Origin: Gemmatimonadota bacterium
GTDB lineage: Bacteria > Gemmatimonadota > Gemmatimonadetes > Longimicrobiales > Gaopeijiaceae
Assembly (NCBI GenBank): GCA_022826005.1
Contig: JAJDVT010000011.1
Coordinates: 16,221 to 80,220 of the forward strand
Length of the DNA: 64,000 nt
Reading direction: 5' to 3'
Below are positions 27,014-37,244 of this stretch, piece by piece (position 1 is the first letter of the stretch; every line of letters begins with the position of its first letter). A program made the translations under genes and the position numbers. A model generated the notes under the pieces. That model had not been told where the DNA came from. It ran no database searches and saw only the letters and a program-made list of their open reading frames with translations.

Positions 27014-27817
27014 CTAGAACCAGAGCGGAAACGGCGCCAGCCGCGTCTTCGCCGCGCGCGCCATGAAATGGTGGGTGTAGGCCCTGATGTGCGCTCCCCT
27101 GCGGTAGACTTCGATCATGTACAGGTGGCTGGTAGGCAATGATGCGAGCTCGTCCCACCCGCCGAGCAGCGGGGCCTCGTCGAGGAAGATCCTGGGCCTG
27201 ACGATTCTTCCTCGATCGTAAACGCATGTGTCGGTGACGGACGTTCCGGTAGTGCAACGGACCGTGATGGCTCCTGCTTGCATGTCGACGAATTCGGCGG
27301 CCGACCAATAGTTGCTCCTCGCGAGCTCCTCCTGGTCGAAGGCCCGAACCGGGACAGCGACGGCGCGCCGTCGGCGTTCGAAGCGGTCCGTGACGATCTC
27401 GAGACCCTCCAGGACGATCGGATCGGGTTCCATGCGAAGGCGGACCGGCTCGACGGACGGATCGACCTCGACTTGAACCGCAAGCGTGTCGTAGCCCAGC
27501 CTTGCCGCCTGGACGAGATGGCTTCCGGATCTGACGTCGCAGATGAGAAAACGACCGTTGTCGGTGGTGAGGGAGGCCTGCGGTGACGACTCGACCCACA
27601 CCAGTACGCTCGCAAGCGGCGACTCCGTGCCTGCGTCGATGACAAATCCGACGATGTAGGGCTGGTCCTCGTCGCAGTCGGGTTCCTGCGCGGCGACTCT
27701 GGCAGCCGTGGTCAGGGATAGCGGGAGGGCCGCCAGCGATGCGGATGCCAGCAGTCCGTGGACAAACCCCCGTGAGCACCGAGAGCGGCGAGGCGCCGCA
27801 GGAAGGGGCTTCGTCAT
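27014..27817 (-). CDS. Carboxypeptidase-regulatory-like domain / TonB-plug-like protein
   Basis: Start MTKPLPAAPRRSRCSRGF (27817); signal peptide; IVGFVIDAGTESPLASVLVWVESSPQASLTTDNGRFLICDVRSGSHLVQAARLGYDT; plug-like C-terminal region. Confidence 0.75.
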   Translation of the reverse strand: MTKPLPAAPRRSRCSRGFVHGLLASASLAALPLSLTTAARVAAQEPDCDEDQPYIVGFVIDAGTESPLASVLVWVESSPQASLTTDNGRFLICDVRSGSHLVQAARLGYDTLAVQVEVDPSVEPVRLRMEPDPIVLEGLEIVTDRFERRRRAVAVPVRAFDQEELARSNYWSAAEFVDMQAGAITVRCTTGTSVTDTCVYDRGRIVRPRIFLDEAPLLGGWDELASLPTSHLYMIEVYRRGAHIRAYTHHFMARAAKTRLAPFPLWF

Positions 27818-27925
27818 CGTCCGGGCTCCGTCGGCGGGGTAGTGAGGGACGCAAGATGGGGCTTCTTGCGATACCCCGACAAGCCCGTGCTGTTCCTGTG
27901 TCCGCGGTGCACCGGTCCGTTTGAA

Positions 27926-27956
27926 TAGTATCATGCTGTAACGGCAGATGATACTA
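27926..27956. promoter_or_regulatory. Inverted repeat in a divergent intergenic region (candidate operator)
   Basis: TAGTATCAT-(13)-ATGATACTA, perfect 9-bp arms. Confidence 0.5.
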
Positions 27957-28136
27957 GTACTCGGCCGGGGTCCGTGGTAGAACGCGGGGCCGCCGCCCAT
28001 CGGGCGAAACGCTGTTCCGGCGAACTGTTGGGGGCGAAGCATGTGCGGGCGAAGCAAGCCATAGCGTAGTGCCACCGGCGAACCTACCTTGCGCGTCGAT
28101 GTGCAACCGTCGCCCAATGTCGTTTCTGTCGTGACC

Positions 28137-30257
28137 ATGCGATCCGCCGCCGTCGGCGACCGCCCACCCCTCTGGACCCCGCCCGGGGACCGCGCGCGCG
28201 CCACCAACCTCGCGAAGTTCGCGGCCTGGGTGGCAGAGCAAGGGGAGGACCCCGGCCCGGCTGCCCGCGCCACCCCGACACCCACGCGACGCGACCCCAC
28301 CCCCGGCGAACGGCCCGCCCCGGGTGAACCCCCCGCCCCCCGCACCCATCCCACCCCCGGCACCCCCCCCACCCCCCTTGACCACCCCACCCCCGGCCAC
28401 CCCAACCGGCCCCACCCCCACTACCACCCCCTCTGGCACTGGTCGATCACCGAACAGTCGGCCTTCTGGGCCGCGCTGTGGGAGTGGAGCGGCGTCGTCG
28501 GCGAGCGCGGCGGACGCGTCCTCGTCGACGGCGACCGGATGCCCGGCGCCCGCTACTTCCCGGACGCGCGGCTCAACTTCGCCGAGAACCTCCTGCGCCG
28601 CCGCACCGACGACCCGGCCATCATCGCCTGGTCCGAGGCCGGCGCGCGCCGGGTGGTGACGTGGCGCGAACTGCACGACCTCACCTCGCGCCTGGCCCAG
28701 GCCATGCGCGACGCGGGAATCGGGCCCGGCGACCGCGTCGCCGCCCTGCTTCCCAACGTGCCCGAGGCCATCGTGATCCTCCTCGCGGCCGCCTCGATCG
28801 GCGCGGTCTTCTCCACCGCGTCCCCCGACTTCGGCGTCCGGGGCGTGATCGACCGCTTCGGCCAGGTCGAGCCGCGGCTGCTCTTCGTGACGGACGGGTA
28901 CAGCTACCGCGGGAAGCGGTATGACACGCTGGAACGCGTGCCGGAGATTCTCGCGGGGCTGCCGACGGTGGAGCGGACGGTGGTGGTGCCGAATGCGGGT
29001 GGCTCGCCAGGCGCCATCGCCGACACCATCCTCCTCAGCGACTTCATCGCCCCATGCGACGCGGCCGAAATCCCCTTTGCCCGCCTCCCCTTCGACCACC
29101 CCCTCTACATCCTCTTCTCCTCCGGCACCACCGGCGTGCCGAAGTGCATCGTCCACCGCGCGGGCGGCGTCCTGCTTCAGCACTTGAAGGAGCACCAGCT
29201 CCACTGCGACATCCGGCCGGACGACCGCGTCTTCTACTACACGACCCTGGGCTGGATGATGTGGAACTGGCTGGTCTCGGCCCTGGCGTCGGAAGCCACC
29301 ATCCTCCTCTACGACGGCTCCCCCGTCCACCCCGGCAACGGCGCGCTCTTCGACTTCGCCGACGCCACCGGCATGACCCTGCTCGGCACCTCGCCCGGCT
29401 ACCTGGACGCGCTGCGAAAATCCGGCTTCCGCCCCGGCGAGTCGCACGATCTCTCCGCGCTGCGAACGGTAATCTCCACCGGCTCACCCCTCTCGGCGAC
29501 GGGCTTCGAGTACGTCTACGAGCACGTCAAGCCGGATGTCCACCTGGCCTCGGTCTCCGGCGGCACCGACCTGTGCGCGTGCTTCGTGGGCGGCATCCCG
29601 ACGCGGCCCGTCCGCGCCGGTGAGATCCAGGGCCCCGTCCTCGGCATGGCCACCGATGTCTTCGCCGACGACGGCACGCCTCTCGCCGCGGGCAAGGGCG
29701 AGCTGGTGTGCACCCGGCCCTTCCCGTCGCTGCCGCTGGGGTTCGTGGACGACGACGACGGGTCGCGCTACCGCGCCACCTACTTCGACCGCTTCCCGGG
29801 CGTGTGGCACCACGGCGACTACGCGGAGAAGACGGTGTCGGGCGGCTACGTCATCCACGGGCGCTCGGACGCGACCCTGAACGTGCACGGGGTGCGGATC
29901 GGCACGGCGGAGGTGTACCGCCCGGTCGAGGCGATGGACGAGGTCGCCGAGGCGCTCTCGATCGCGCAGCTGATGGGAGCCACCGAGCGCATGGTGCTCT
30001 TCGTGCGGCTGGCCCCCGAGGTGCGGCTGGACGAGGAGCTCGAGGGCCGGATCCGGGCCGTGCTGAGGACGCAGGCGAGCCCGCGGCACGTGCCGGCCAA
30101 GGTGGTTCAGGTACCGGATATTCCGCGGACGAGGAGCGGCAAGATCGTGGAGCTGGCGGTGCGGGCGGTGGTGCACGGGGAGCCGGTGAGGAACGTGGAG
30201 GCACTGGCGAATCCGGAGGCGCTGGAGTGGTTCAGGGGGGTGGGGGAGGGGGGATAA
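28137..30257 (+). CDS. Acetoacetate-CoA ligase (acetoacetyl-CoA synthetase)
   Basis: ANL-superfamily: [78 protein letters not shown]; contains a Pro-rich N-terminal insertion. Confidence 0.93.
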   Translation: MRSAAVGDRPPLWTPPGDRARATNLAKFAAWVAEQGEDPGPAARATPTPTRRDPTPGERPAPGEPPAPRTHPTPGTPPTPLDHPTPGHPNRPHPHYHPLWHWSITEQSAFWAALWEWSGVVGERGGRVLVDGDRMPGARYFPDARLNFAENLLRRRTDDPAIIAWSEAGARRVVTWRELHDLTSRLAQAMRDAGIGPGDRVAALLPNVPEAIVILLAAASIGAVFSTASPDFGVRGVIDRFGQVEPRLLFVTDGYSYRGKRYDTLERVPEILAGLPTVERTVVVPNAGGSPGAIADTILLSDFIAPCDAAEIPFARLPFDHPLYILFSSGTTGVPKCIVHRAGGVLLQHLKEHQLHCDIRPDDRVFYYTTLGWMMWNWLVSALASEATILLYDGSPVHPGNGALFDFADATGMTLLGTSPGYLDALRKSGFRPGESHDLSALRTVISTGSPLSATGFEYVYEHVKPDVHLASVSGGTDLCACFVGGIPTRPVRAGEIQGPVLGMATDVFADDGTPLAAGKGELVCTRPFPSLPLGFVDDDDGSRYRATYFDRFPGVWHHGDYAEKTVSGGYVIHGRSDATLNVHGVRIGTAEVYRPVEAMDEVAEALSIAQLMGATERMVLFVRLAPEVRLDEELEGRIRAVLRTQASPRHVPAKVVQVPDIPRTRSGKIVELAVRAVVHGEPVRNVEALANPEALEWFRGVGEGG

Positions 30258-31531
30258 TGCGATGTGTACCCGAAGGGAGCAAAGGCGTGGCGAGAGTAGC
30301 TGACCGGAGGATTACAGGCCCAGCCGGCCGGGCGATGGCGGTCGTCTGGCTGGGCGCGCTCATGGCTTTTCCCGCACGTGACGGTACTGCTGAGCAAGCG
30401 ACTGACCTGCGTGTGGATACGCTTGACGGACGCGTGTACGTATCCAACCCGGACCTGGCCACCGCCGACCGCACCGGTGCTCTGACACTCACAGAAGAGT
30501 TGCGCATCGGAGCGGTCACCGGGGATTCTTCGACGGATCCTGCGGTGTTCGGCGATGTGATCGGCCTGGCAGTGGATGATCTGGGCAGAATCTACGTTGC
30601 CGACGGCCAGTGGCATGAAATCCGGGTGTTCGACTCGGGGGGCGGGTTCCTCAGGCGCTTTGGCCGAAGGGGGGAAGGTCCCGGCGAGTTTGCCGAGTTG
30701 GGAGGCATCCTGTGGCACCCGACGGGACTGTGGGCCATGGACCGTCGGGCGAGGAGGCTCACGGTCTTCGACTCGCTCGGCAATGTCCTCGCGACTGCTC
30801 CGCACCACGACGAGGTACTCAATTCGCGGTCCTGGGAGCCGATTGTGAGTTCTGCCGGGGATCTGTTTGAAGAAGATTGGGGAGCCCCGCCGTGGGGCCC
30901 GCGCATCTTCAAGGTGGAGATCCGGAACCTGGGTGTGTCAGTGGTCGATACCCTGGCGCTGGCGGCGGTGTCGCCTCCGACTCGCACGGTTGAGTCGCGA
31001 GGGCCGGGCGGGCTGCGGGGCATGCAGATGGTTACGGCCCCGAGCGGCGCCCGCCCGCGCTGGTCCGCTGACTGGGAAGGAAACATCTGGTTCGGAAACT
31101 CGGGAGAATTCCGGCTTCACAAGGTGAACCCGGCGGGCGACACCGTGCTCACTGTGGAACTGCGGCGACCCCCGGTCGCCCTGGAGCGGCGCCAGCTGGA
31201 CAGCCTGTCAGAGGCGACGGGTTTCCGCGTGGCCGACCTTCCGAAACACAGGGACGTACTGGGATCCATAAATGTCGCCCGCGACGGGCGCATCTGGATC
31301 CTTGATCCGCTGTGGCAGCGTCGGCCGACTGTACGAGTCTCGACCGGGTGGGACGTCTTTTCCCCCGACGGGTACCACTTGGGAAGAGTCGAGCCGCCGG
31401 TCCCATTCCTCAGCTTCCCGCGGCCGGTCTTCGGCGATGGCGTGATCACCGGGGTCGCCCAGGACGAGTTGGGGATCCAGTACGTCGTCCGCTTGAGGGT
31501 GGGGGAAGAGCTCAGACTCAGACATCCCTGA
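30257..31531 (+). CDS. 6-bladed beta-propeller protein
   Basis: Start [10 protein letters not shown] at 30257 (TAATG overlap with the upstream gene); GRIYVADGQWHEIRVFDSGGGFLRRFGRRGEGPGEFAELGG. Confidence 0.83.
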   Translation: MRCVPEGSKGVARVADRRITGPAGRAMAVVWLGALMAFPARDGTAEQATDLRVDTLDGRVYVSNPDLATADRTGALTLTEELRIGAVTGDSSTDPAVFGDVIGLAVDDLGRIYVADGQWHEIRVFDSGGGFLRRFGRRGEGPGEFAELGGILWHPTGLWAMDRRARRLTVFDSLGNVLATAPHHDEVLNSRSWEPIVSSAGDLFEEDWGAPPWGPRIFKVEIRNLGVSVVDTLALAAVSPPTRTVESRGPGGLRGMQMVTAPSGARPRWSADWEGNIWFGNSGEFRLHKVNPAGDTVLTVELRRPPVALERRQLDSLSEATGFRVADLPKHRDVLGSINVARDGRIWILDPLWQRRPTVRVSTGWDVFSPDGYHLGRVEPPVPFLSFPRPVFGDGVITGVAQDELGIQYVVRLRVGEELRLRHP

Positions 31532-32458
31532 CCCGCCTGAGGAACTCCTCGGCGGTCTCGCATTCGATCACGGCGTCGGCGATGGCCGCGATGGATTCCG
31601 GCTCGGAATGCTGATCGAGCAGTGGAAGGAGCCGTTCGGCGGCGTGGGTCCCGAACCGACGGGTGACCTGCCGGTGCAGCAAGTGGCGCTGCTGCTCAAT
31701 CCCCCTCTCAATCCCCTTTTCAATCCCCTTCTGCAGCCATTGCTGGTCCCTTTCTTCACCCCATTTCCGGGCCCGTTCGATCAATGTCGTCATCTTTGCT
31801 TCCTCCTCTTTCCTCAGCTTGCGTCGCAGTTTCCTGCCGCGTTCGCCCTGCCGCTCCGTCAACGCGTGCATGATCCAGGTCTGGAAGGGCCCGGTGAGTT
31901 CGTGCTCCCTGATTCGCCCAAGCCGGTCAGGCAGCGTGCCGACCAACGCTTCCAAAGCCTCCGGGGTGCGCGGTGGCGAAGCCGGTATCCAGGCAACTGC
32001 TTGTGCAACGGGTCCAACAGGTCGGCGACATCGGTCGCCGCCGTCCATTGCTGTTCGCCGTTGTAGATGACGATGGGCAACACGAAGGGGAGGTCGTCGT
32101 CCGGGCCGAGCTCTTCCTTTTCGAGCCCCTCCCAGATTCTTGTGCTGTACTCCATCATCTGCAGCGCCATCGGCGGGTCGACGGCGGACTGAAACTCGAG
32201 CAGGATAAAGATGTAGATCCAGCCGCCGCCGGTGATCTCGATCCGCCAGAGCGTGTCGGCGTGCTGCCGCCCCCGGGCCTCGGTGACGAAGCTGGTGGGC
32301 ATCCGCTCAAGGGTGGAGAAGTCAAGCTCGCGGACGAGGTCGGGTACGAAGGTGCGCAGGGTGTCGGCGACGGTGCAGCGCTGGGCGAAGAAGTCCTTGT
32401 AGGGAGCTTCGTGTTTCGGATTCGCGACCCGCTCCTGGTTTCGCGGCATAGTAGACAC
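31518..32458 (-). pseudogene. Rpn/transposase_31-family (PD-(D/E)XK-type) gene, frameshifted and apparently internally deleted
   Basis: N-part (31859..32458) NPKHEAPYKDFFAQ...FILLEFQSAVDPPMALQMMEYS...LPFVLPIVIYNGEQQW...LPGYR and C-part (31518..32048) PEALEALVGTLPDRLGRIREHE...GIEKGIERGIEQQRHLLHRQVTRRFG...ECETAEEFLRRVRDV lie in different frames. Confidence 0.75.
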
Positions 32459-32780
32459 TCCCCGAACGGGAAGGACGGCAGAGCGGCTCGGGAGTGAGGC
32501 CCGCCGGTCCTTCGGTGGTCAGGCCGGCAAGTTCGGCGAGGGCCGCGGGCGACGGAATAGCTGGATGGGACTGATTTGGCTGACGCGTTTGCCGACTCGG
32601 CCAGTCTCACCACGGAACACGGAAGCACCGGGGAAGCACCGGGGAAGCAGTGGGGAGGGTTGCTCAACGCCCCTCCCCCCCCAATTGTCCCTGTAGTACT
32701 GCCGAATTAATCAGGAACGCGCGTGCACGCGCACCCCACTGTGCCTACGCACGCACCACTCTTCTTCAGGAGAGACACCC

Positions 32781-35765
32781 ATGAGACCACTTCTCGCCGC
32801 ACCGGCAGCCCGCGTCCTCGGGCTGCTTGGGCTCACCCTTGCACTGGCCGGAGTCGCCGACGCCCAGCAGGCGTCGCGCACCGAGCCGGTGACCGGCATT
32901 CGGGACAACGGCACGGGGTATCACGCCCTGGTCGGCGCCCGGGTGGTGACGGGGCCGGGCCAGGTCATCGAAAACGCCACGATCGTGATCCGCGACGGGC
33001 TCATCCAGCGGGTGGGCCGGGGCCAGGACGCGCCCGCCGGCGCCCGCGTCTGGGACATGACTGGACTCACGGTCTATCCGGGCTTCATCGACGCGCACGC
33101 AGATCTCGGGATGGACGCCGTGCCGGAAGGGGGCGACGTGGGGCCGACCCACTGGAATCCCCAGGTTCGGGCCTGGTTCAGCACCACCTCCAACCTGCAG
33201 GACGATGAGGGCCGCCGCTCGGCGCTGCGCTCGCAGGGTTTCGGCACGGCGCTCGCGGTTCCCAGGCAGGGGATCTTCCGCGGGACCGCCTCGGTGGTGA
33301 GCCTCGGTGAGGAGGGGGTCCGCGAGCGGGTGCTGCGGCCCGACATCGCGCAATCGGTCGGCTTCCAGCGCTCCTTCCAGCTCGGCGGATCCTACCCCAA
33401 CTCCGCCATGGGGGTGATCGCCCTCATGAAGCAGACGTGGATGGACACCGAGTGGCACAACCGGGCGTGGGACGTGTACCACACGAGCGGCCGCGCCTTC
33501 CTGCCGCCCGAGAGGAGCGAGGCGCTCGGGGCGCTGCAGGCCGCCGGCGAGGGCCGCCAGCCGGTTCTCTTCGAGGCGAACAGCGAGGAGGACTACCTGC
33601 GGGCCCACAAGCTGTCCACGGAGTTCGGGCTCGACCCGTGGTTCCGGGGCAGCGGCCTGGAATACCGCCTGATCGACGTGCTGCGCGGCCGCAATGAGCC
33701 CCTCATCATCCCGCTCGACTTTCCGGATGCGCCCGATGTGGGCACTCCGGCGGAGGCGCTCGACGCGTCGCTCGCCCAACTCCGCCACTGGTACCTGGCG
33801 CCGACCAGCCCGGCCCAGCTGGCCGAGGCCGGTGTCGCCTTCGCCATCACCGCGGACGGGCTCTCGTCGCTGAACGAGTTTCTGCCCAACCTGCGGGTCG
33901 CGGTGGCCCGCGGGCTGTCGGCGGACGACGCCCTGGCGGCGCTCACCACCACGCCGGCGTCCTGGCTCGGGATCGACCGCACGCACGGGACGATCGCCGA
34001 CGGCAAGGTCGCGAATCTCGTGGTCACCGAGGGCGACCTCTTCACCGAGGAGGCCACGGTCCGGGACGTGTGGGTGCAGGGGAGGGTGTACGGGATTACC
34101 CGCCCGACCCAGATCGATGTGCGCGGCAGCTGGGAGATCGCCTCGGAGGACGAGTGGGGATTCGATGCCATGCTCGTCCTGGAGGGAACGATGAACCGCC
34201 TGCGCGGCTACCTCGACGTGGCCAGCACCGGGCCCGACCTTCCGGGCGGCGCGCGGGTCGATCTCGTGTCGGCCACGGCGGTCGCGGAGACCGGCCGGAT
34301 CGACGCGCGCTTCGACGGCAACGCGCTCGGCTACCAGGGTACGGCGCTCCTCTCGGGTTCGATCCGGGGGGACGAGTTCTACGGCTGGGCGTCGCTTCCG
34401 AACGGCGCGGATCCGGCCTTCCAGGGCACCCGCGTCGAGCCCTTCGAGGGTTCGGAACGCAGCACGGCGGCGATGGAGGTCCCCGAGATCGACCTTCCGT
34501 TCATACGGCCGATGATGGACTACGGCCGGTCCTCCATGCCGGAGCAGCCGGCGGCGGTGGTCGTGCGCAACGCCACCGTGTGGACGCAGGGCGCGGATGG
34601 CCGCATGGAGAACGCCGACCTCCTGGTCGAGGCCGGGAAGGTGGTCGCGGTGGGGCAGGACCTCGCCGCTCCCCGGGGCGCGGTCGAGATCGACGCCACG
34701 GGCAAGCACGTGACGCCGGGCCTCATCGACCCGCACATCCACTCGGGCGTCAGCTCCGTGAACGAGAGCGGGTTCGCGATCGTCCCCGAGGTGCAGATGG
34801 GCGACGTGGTTACCCACAACAACATCTGGATGTACCGCCAGCTCGCCGGCGGGCTGACGAGCGCCCACATCAAGCACGGTTCCGCCAACCCGATCGGGGG
34901 CGAGAACGTGATCGTGAAGATGCGCTGGGGCGGGCTGCCCGAGGACCTGAAGCTCGAGAATTCGCCGCGCACGGTGAAGTTCGCGCTCGGCGAGAACCCG
35001 AAGCGGCGTCAGGGCCGGTATCCCGACACGCGCATGGGGACGCAGGAAATCATCCGCGACCACTTCATGGCCGCCCGCGACTACGAGCGCGAGTGGCAGC
35101 GCTGGGAGGAGAACGGGGAGGGGATCCCGCCGCGCCGCGACCTGCGCATGGAGGCGATCCTCGACATTCTGGGGCAGGAGCTCCTGATCTCGTCGCACGG
35201 CTACCGCGCGGACGAGTTCCTCGCGCTGGTGAGGCTCGCCGAGGAATTCGGCTTCCGGGTGCAGACGCTGCAGCACGGGGTCGAAGCGTACAAGATCGCC
35301 CCCGAGCTTGCCGAGTCGGACGTCGCGGCGGTGGTGTGGAGCGACTGGGGCGCCTTCAAGCTGGAGGCCTACGACGCCACCGCGTACAACGCCCGCATCC
35401 TCATCGAGGCCGGGGTAACGACGTCGCTGCACTCCGACAACAGCCAGATCGCCAGCCGCATGAACTGGGAGGCGGGCAAGCTGCTCCGCACCGGACTGAC
35501 CGAGGAGCAGGCGCTCTCGACGGTGACCAACGGCGCGGCCAGGGCCATCGCCATCGACGACCGCGTGGGCTCGCTGGAGCCGGGGAAGGACGGCGACTTC
35601 GTAATCTGGAACGGCAATCCCCTGTCCCAGTTCACCCGCGCCGAGCAGACATGGGTCGACGGGCGGCGCTACTTCTCCCTGGAGGAGGACGCCGCCATGC
35701 GGGACCAGATAGAAAGCGAACGCAACCAGCTCATACAGGCCGTCCTCTCGGCCGGAGGGAGATAA
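32781..35765 (+). CDS. Two-domain amidohydrolase family protein
   Basis: 994 aa; N-domain TVYPGFIDAHADLG (HxD), C-domain VTPGLIDPHIHSGV (HxH), HSDNSQIASRMNWEAGKLLRTGLTEEQALSTVTNGAARAIAIDDRVGSLEPGKDGDFVIWNGNPL. Confidence 0.9.
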   Translation: MRPLLAAPAARVLGLLGLTLALAGVADAQQASRTEPVTGIRDNGTGYHALVGARVVTGPGQVIENATIVIRDGLIQRVGRGQDAPAGARVWDMTGLTVYPGFIDAHADLGMDAVPEGGDVGPTHWNPQVRAWFSTTSNLQDDEGRRSALRSQGFGTALAVPRQGIFRGTASVVSLGEEGVRERVLRPDIAQSVGFQRSFQLGGSYPNSAMGVIALMKQTWMDTEWHNRAWDVYHTSGRAFLPPERSEALGALQAAGEGRQPVLFEANSEEDYLRAHKLSTEFGLDPWFRGSGLEYRLIDVLRGRNEPLIIPLDFPDAPDVGTPAEALDASLAQLRHWYLAPTSPAQLAEAGVAFAITADGLSSLNEFLPNLRVAVARGLSADDALAALTTTPASWLGIDRTHGTIADGKVANLVVTEGDLFTEEATVRDVWVQGRVYGITRPTQIDVRGSWEIASEDEWGFDAMLVLEGTMNRLRGYLDVASTGPDLPGGARVDLVSATAVAETGRIDARFDGNALGYQGTALLSGSIRGDEFYGWASLPNGADPAFQGTRVEPFEGSERSTAAMEVPEIDLPFIRPMMDYGRSSMPEQPAAVVVRNATVWTQGADGRMENADLLVEAGKVVAVGQDLAAPRGAVEIDATGKHVTPGLIDPHIHSGVSSVNESGFAIVPEVQMGDVVTHNNIWMYRQLAGGLTSAHIKHGSANPIGGENVIVKMRWGGLPEDLKLENSPRTVKFALGENPKRRQGRYPDTRMGTQEIIRDHFMAARDYEREWQRWEENGEGIPPRRDLRMEAILDILGQELLISSHGYRADEFLALVRLAEEFGFRVQTLQHGVEAYKIAPELAESDVAAVVWSDWGAFKLEAYDATAYNARILIEAGVTTSLHSDNSQIASRMNWEAGKLLRTGLTEEQALSTVTNGAARAIAIDDRVGSLEPGKDGDFVIWNGNPLSQFTRAEQTWVDGRRYFSLEEDAAMRDQIESERNQLIQAVLSAGGR

Positions 35766-35771
35766 CCGACA

Positions 35772-37166
35772 ATGACCAGGAAGAAGCGAGGAGCGATGAA
35801 CAGGATCCTGACCGGAGCCGGCGGCGCGGCCGCCGTCATGCTGGCCGTGGCCGCCGCCAACGCACTCACACCCTCCACCGCGGACGCCCAGGTACGCATG
35901 ACCGTACCCCCGCAGACCCAGGCCGTAGCGCTGCAGGGCGCGACGATCCACACGGTCACCCAGGGCGTGATCGAGAACGGCACGATCGTCTTCGAGAACG
36001 GGGTGATCACCGCCATCGGAACGGACGTTGCGATTCCGACGGGCGCCCGGGTGGTGGACGCCACGGGCAAGCACATCTATCCCGGCCTGATCGACGCCTA
36101 CAGCGCGGTCGGGATCGCCGAGATAGGCGCGGTCGATGTCTCCAACGACCTCAACGAGATCGGCGACTTCAACCCCAACGTGCACGCCGACGTCGCGGTC
36201 AACGCGGAGAGCCGGCACATCGGGACGACCCGTTCCGCGGGCGTGCTGGTGACGCTCACGACCCCGGGCGGAGGAATGGTCTCGGGGATGTCGTCGGCGA
36301 TGAACCTAGAGGGGTGGAGCTGGGAGGAGATGTCGATGGAGTCGGCGGCGGCCCTGAACGTGAACTGGCCCAACCCGCGTGGCGGCAGGTTCCGCGGATT
36401 CGGGGGCGGCAGGCCGCCCAACCTGCCCGAGGGGTTCGAGATGCCGCAAAGGCCGACCTATGAGGGGCAGGTGCAGGAGCTGAAGGACTTCTTCGCCGAG
36501 GCGCGCGCCTACCGCGACGCTCTTGCGGCCGGCGAGGAGGTGCTCAGCGACTCCCGCTACCTGGCGATGATTCCAGCTCTCAACGGGGATATCCCGGTGG
36601 TCGTTTCCGCTGAGAGCGCGGCCCAGATCAACGACGCCGTCACCTGGGGCCAGGAGGAGGGACTCCGGGTCGTGATCCGCGGCGGCCGCGACGCGATCCA
36701 CGTTGCCGACCGCCTGGTGGCCAACGACATCCCGGTCATCCTGACCTCCACGATGTCGGGGCCCAGCCGCCAGTACGAGGGGTACGACGGCGCCTACACG
36801 ATGCCCGCCCGGCTGCACGAAGCGGGAGTGCGCTTCGCCATCTCCGGCGGCTCCGGTTCGCTCTACTCGAACCGGCTGCCCTGGGAGGCGGGCGTGGCGG
36901 TGGCCTTCGGGCTGCCCGAGGAGGAGGCGCTCAAGGCGGTGACCATCAACGCGGCCGAGTTCATGGGGATCGACGACCGGGTCGGCTCACTGGAGCCCGG
37001 AAAGCAGGCCACCCTGCTCATCACCACGGGAACCCCGCTGGACATGACCAGCGAGATCGAACAGGCCTACATCCAGGGCCGCGAGCTCGACATGATGGAC
37101 ATCCAGAAGTTCTTCTTCGAGAAGTACATGACGAAGCTGATGCAGAGGCTGCGGGTGATCAGCTAG
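35772..37166 (+). CDS. Amidohydrolase-like protein lacking the HxH motif
   Basis: IYPGLIDAYSAVGIAEIGAVDVSNDLNEIGDFNPNVHADVAVNAESR...VTINAAEFMGIDDRVGSLEPGKQATLLITTGTPLDM; 6 bp after the upstream amidohydrolase. Confidence 0.88.
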   Translation: MTRKKRGAMNRILTGAGGAAAVMLAVAAANALTPSTADAQVRMTVPPQTQAVALQGATIHTVTQGVIENGTIVFENGVITAIGTDVAIPTGARVVDATGKHIYPGLIDAYSAVGIAEIGAVDVSNDLNEIGDFNPNVHADVAVNAESRHIGTTRSAGVLVTLTTPGGGMVSGMSSAMNLEGWSWEEMSMESAAALNVNWPNPRGGRFRGFGGGRPPNLPEGFEMPQRPTYEGQVQELKDFFAEARAYRDALAAGEEVLSDSRYLAMIPALNGDIPVVVSAESAAQINDAVTWGQEEGLRVVIRGGRDAIHVADRLVANDIPVILTSTMSGPSRQYEGYDGAYTMPARLHEAGVRFAISGGSGSLYSNRLPWEAGVAVAFGLPEEEALKAVTINAAEFMGIDDRVGSLEPGKQATLLITTGTPLDMTSEIEQAYIQGRELDMMDIQKFFFEKYMTKLMQRLRVIS

Positions 37167-37172
37167 CGGGGG

Positions 37173-37240
37173 TGCTCCCTCCTGGGAGCAGGCGGCGGTG
37201 GCGGTGGCTTCCCGGCCGGAGGCCCTCCGCCACCGCCGCC
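37173..37240. terminator. Two consecutive hairpins between convergent genes
   Basis: TGCTCCC-TCCT-GGGAGCA (37173-37190) and GGCGGCGGTGGCGG-(22)-CCGCCACCGCCGCC (37191-37240, 14-bp perfect arms). Confidence 0.6.
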
Positions 37241-37244
37241 GCGT

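Noticed and set aside
11673-32461. ATAGTAGACACTC present upstream of both the PKS (11673) and the Rpn-like gene (32449)
   Set aside because: A 13-bp exact match is expected several times by chance in 64 kb; flanks diverge quickly.
32766-36218. 1150-aa minus-strand ORF opposite the amidohydrolases
   Set aside because: Antisense shadow of conserved amidohydrolase genes; biased composition, no recognisable motif.
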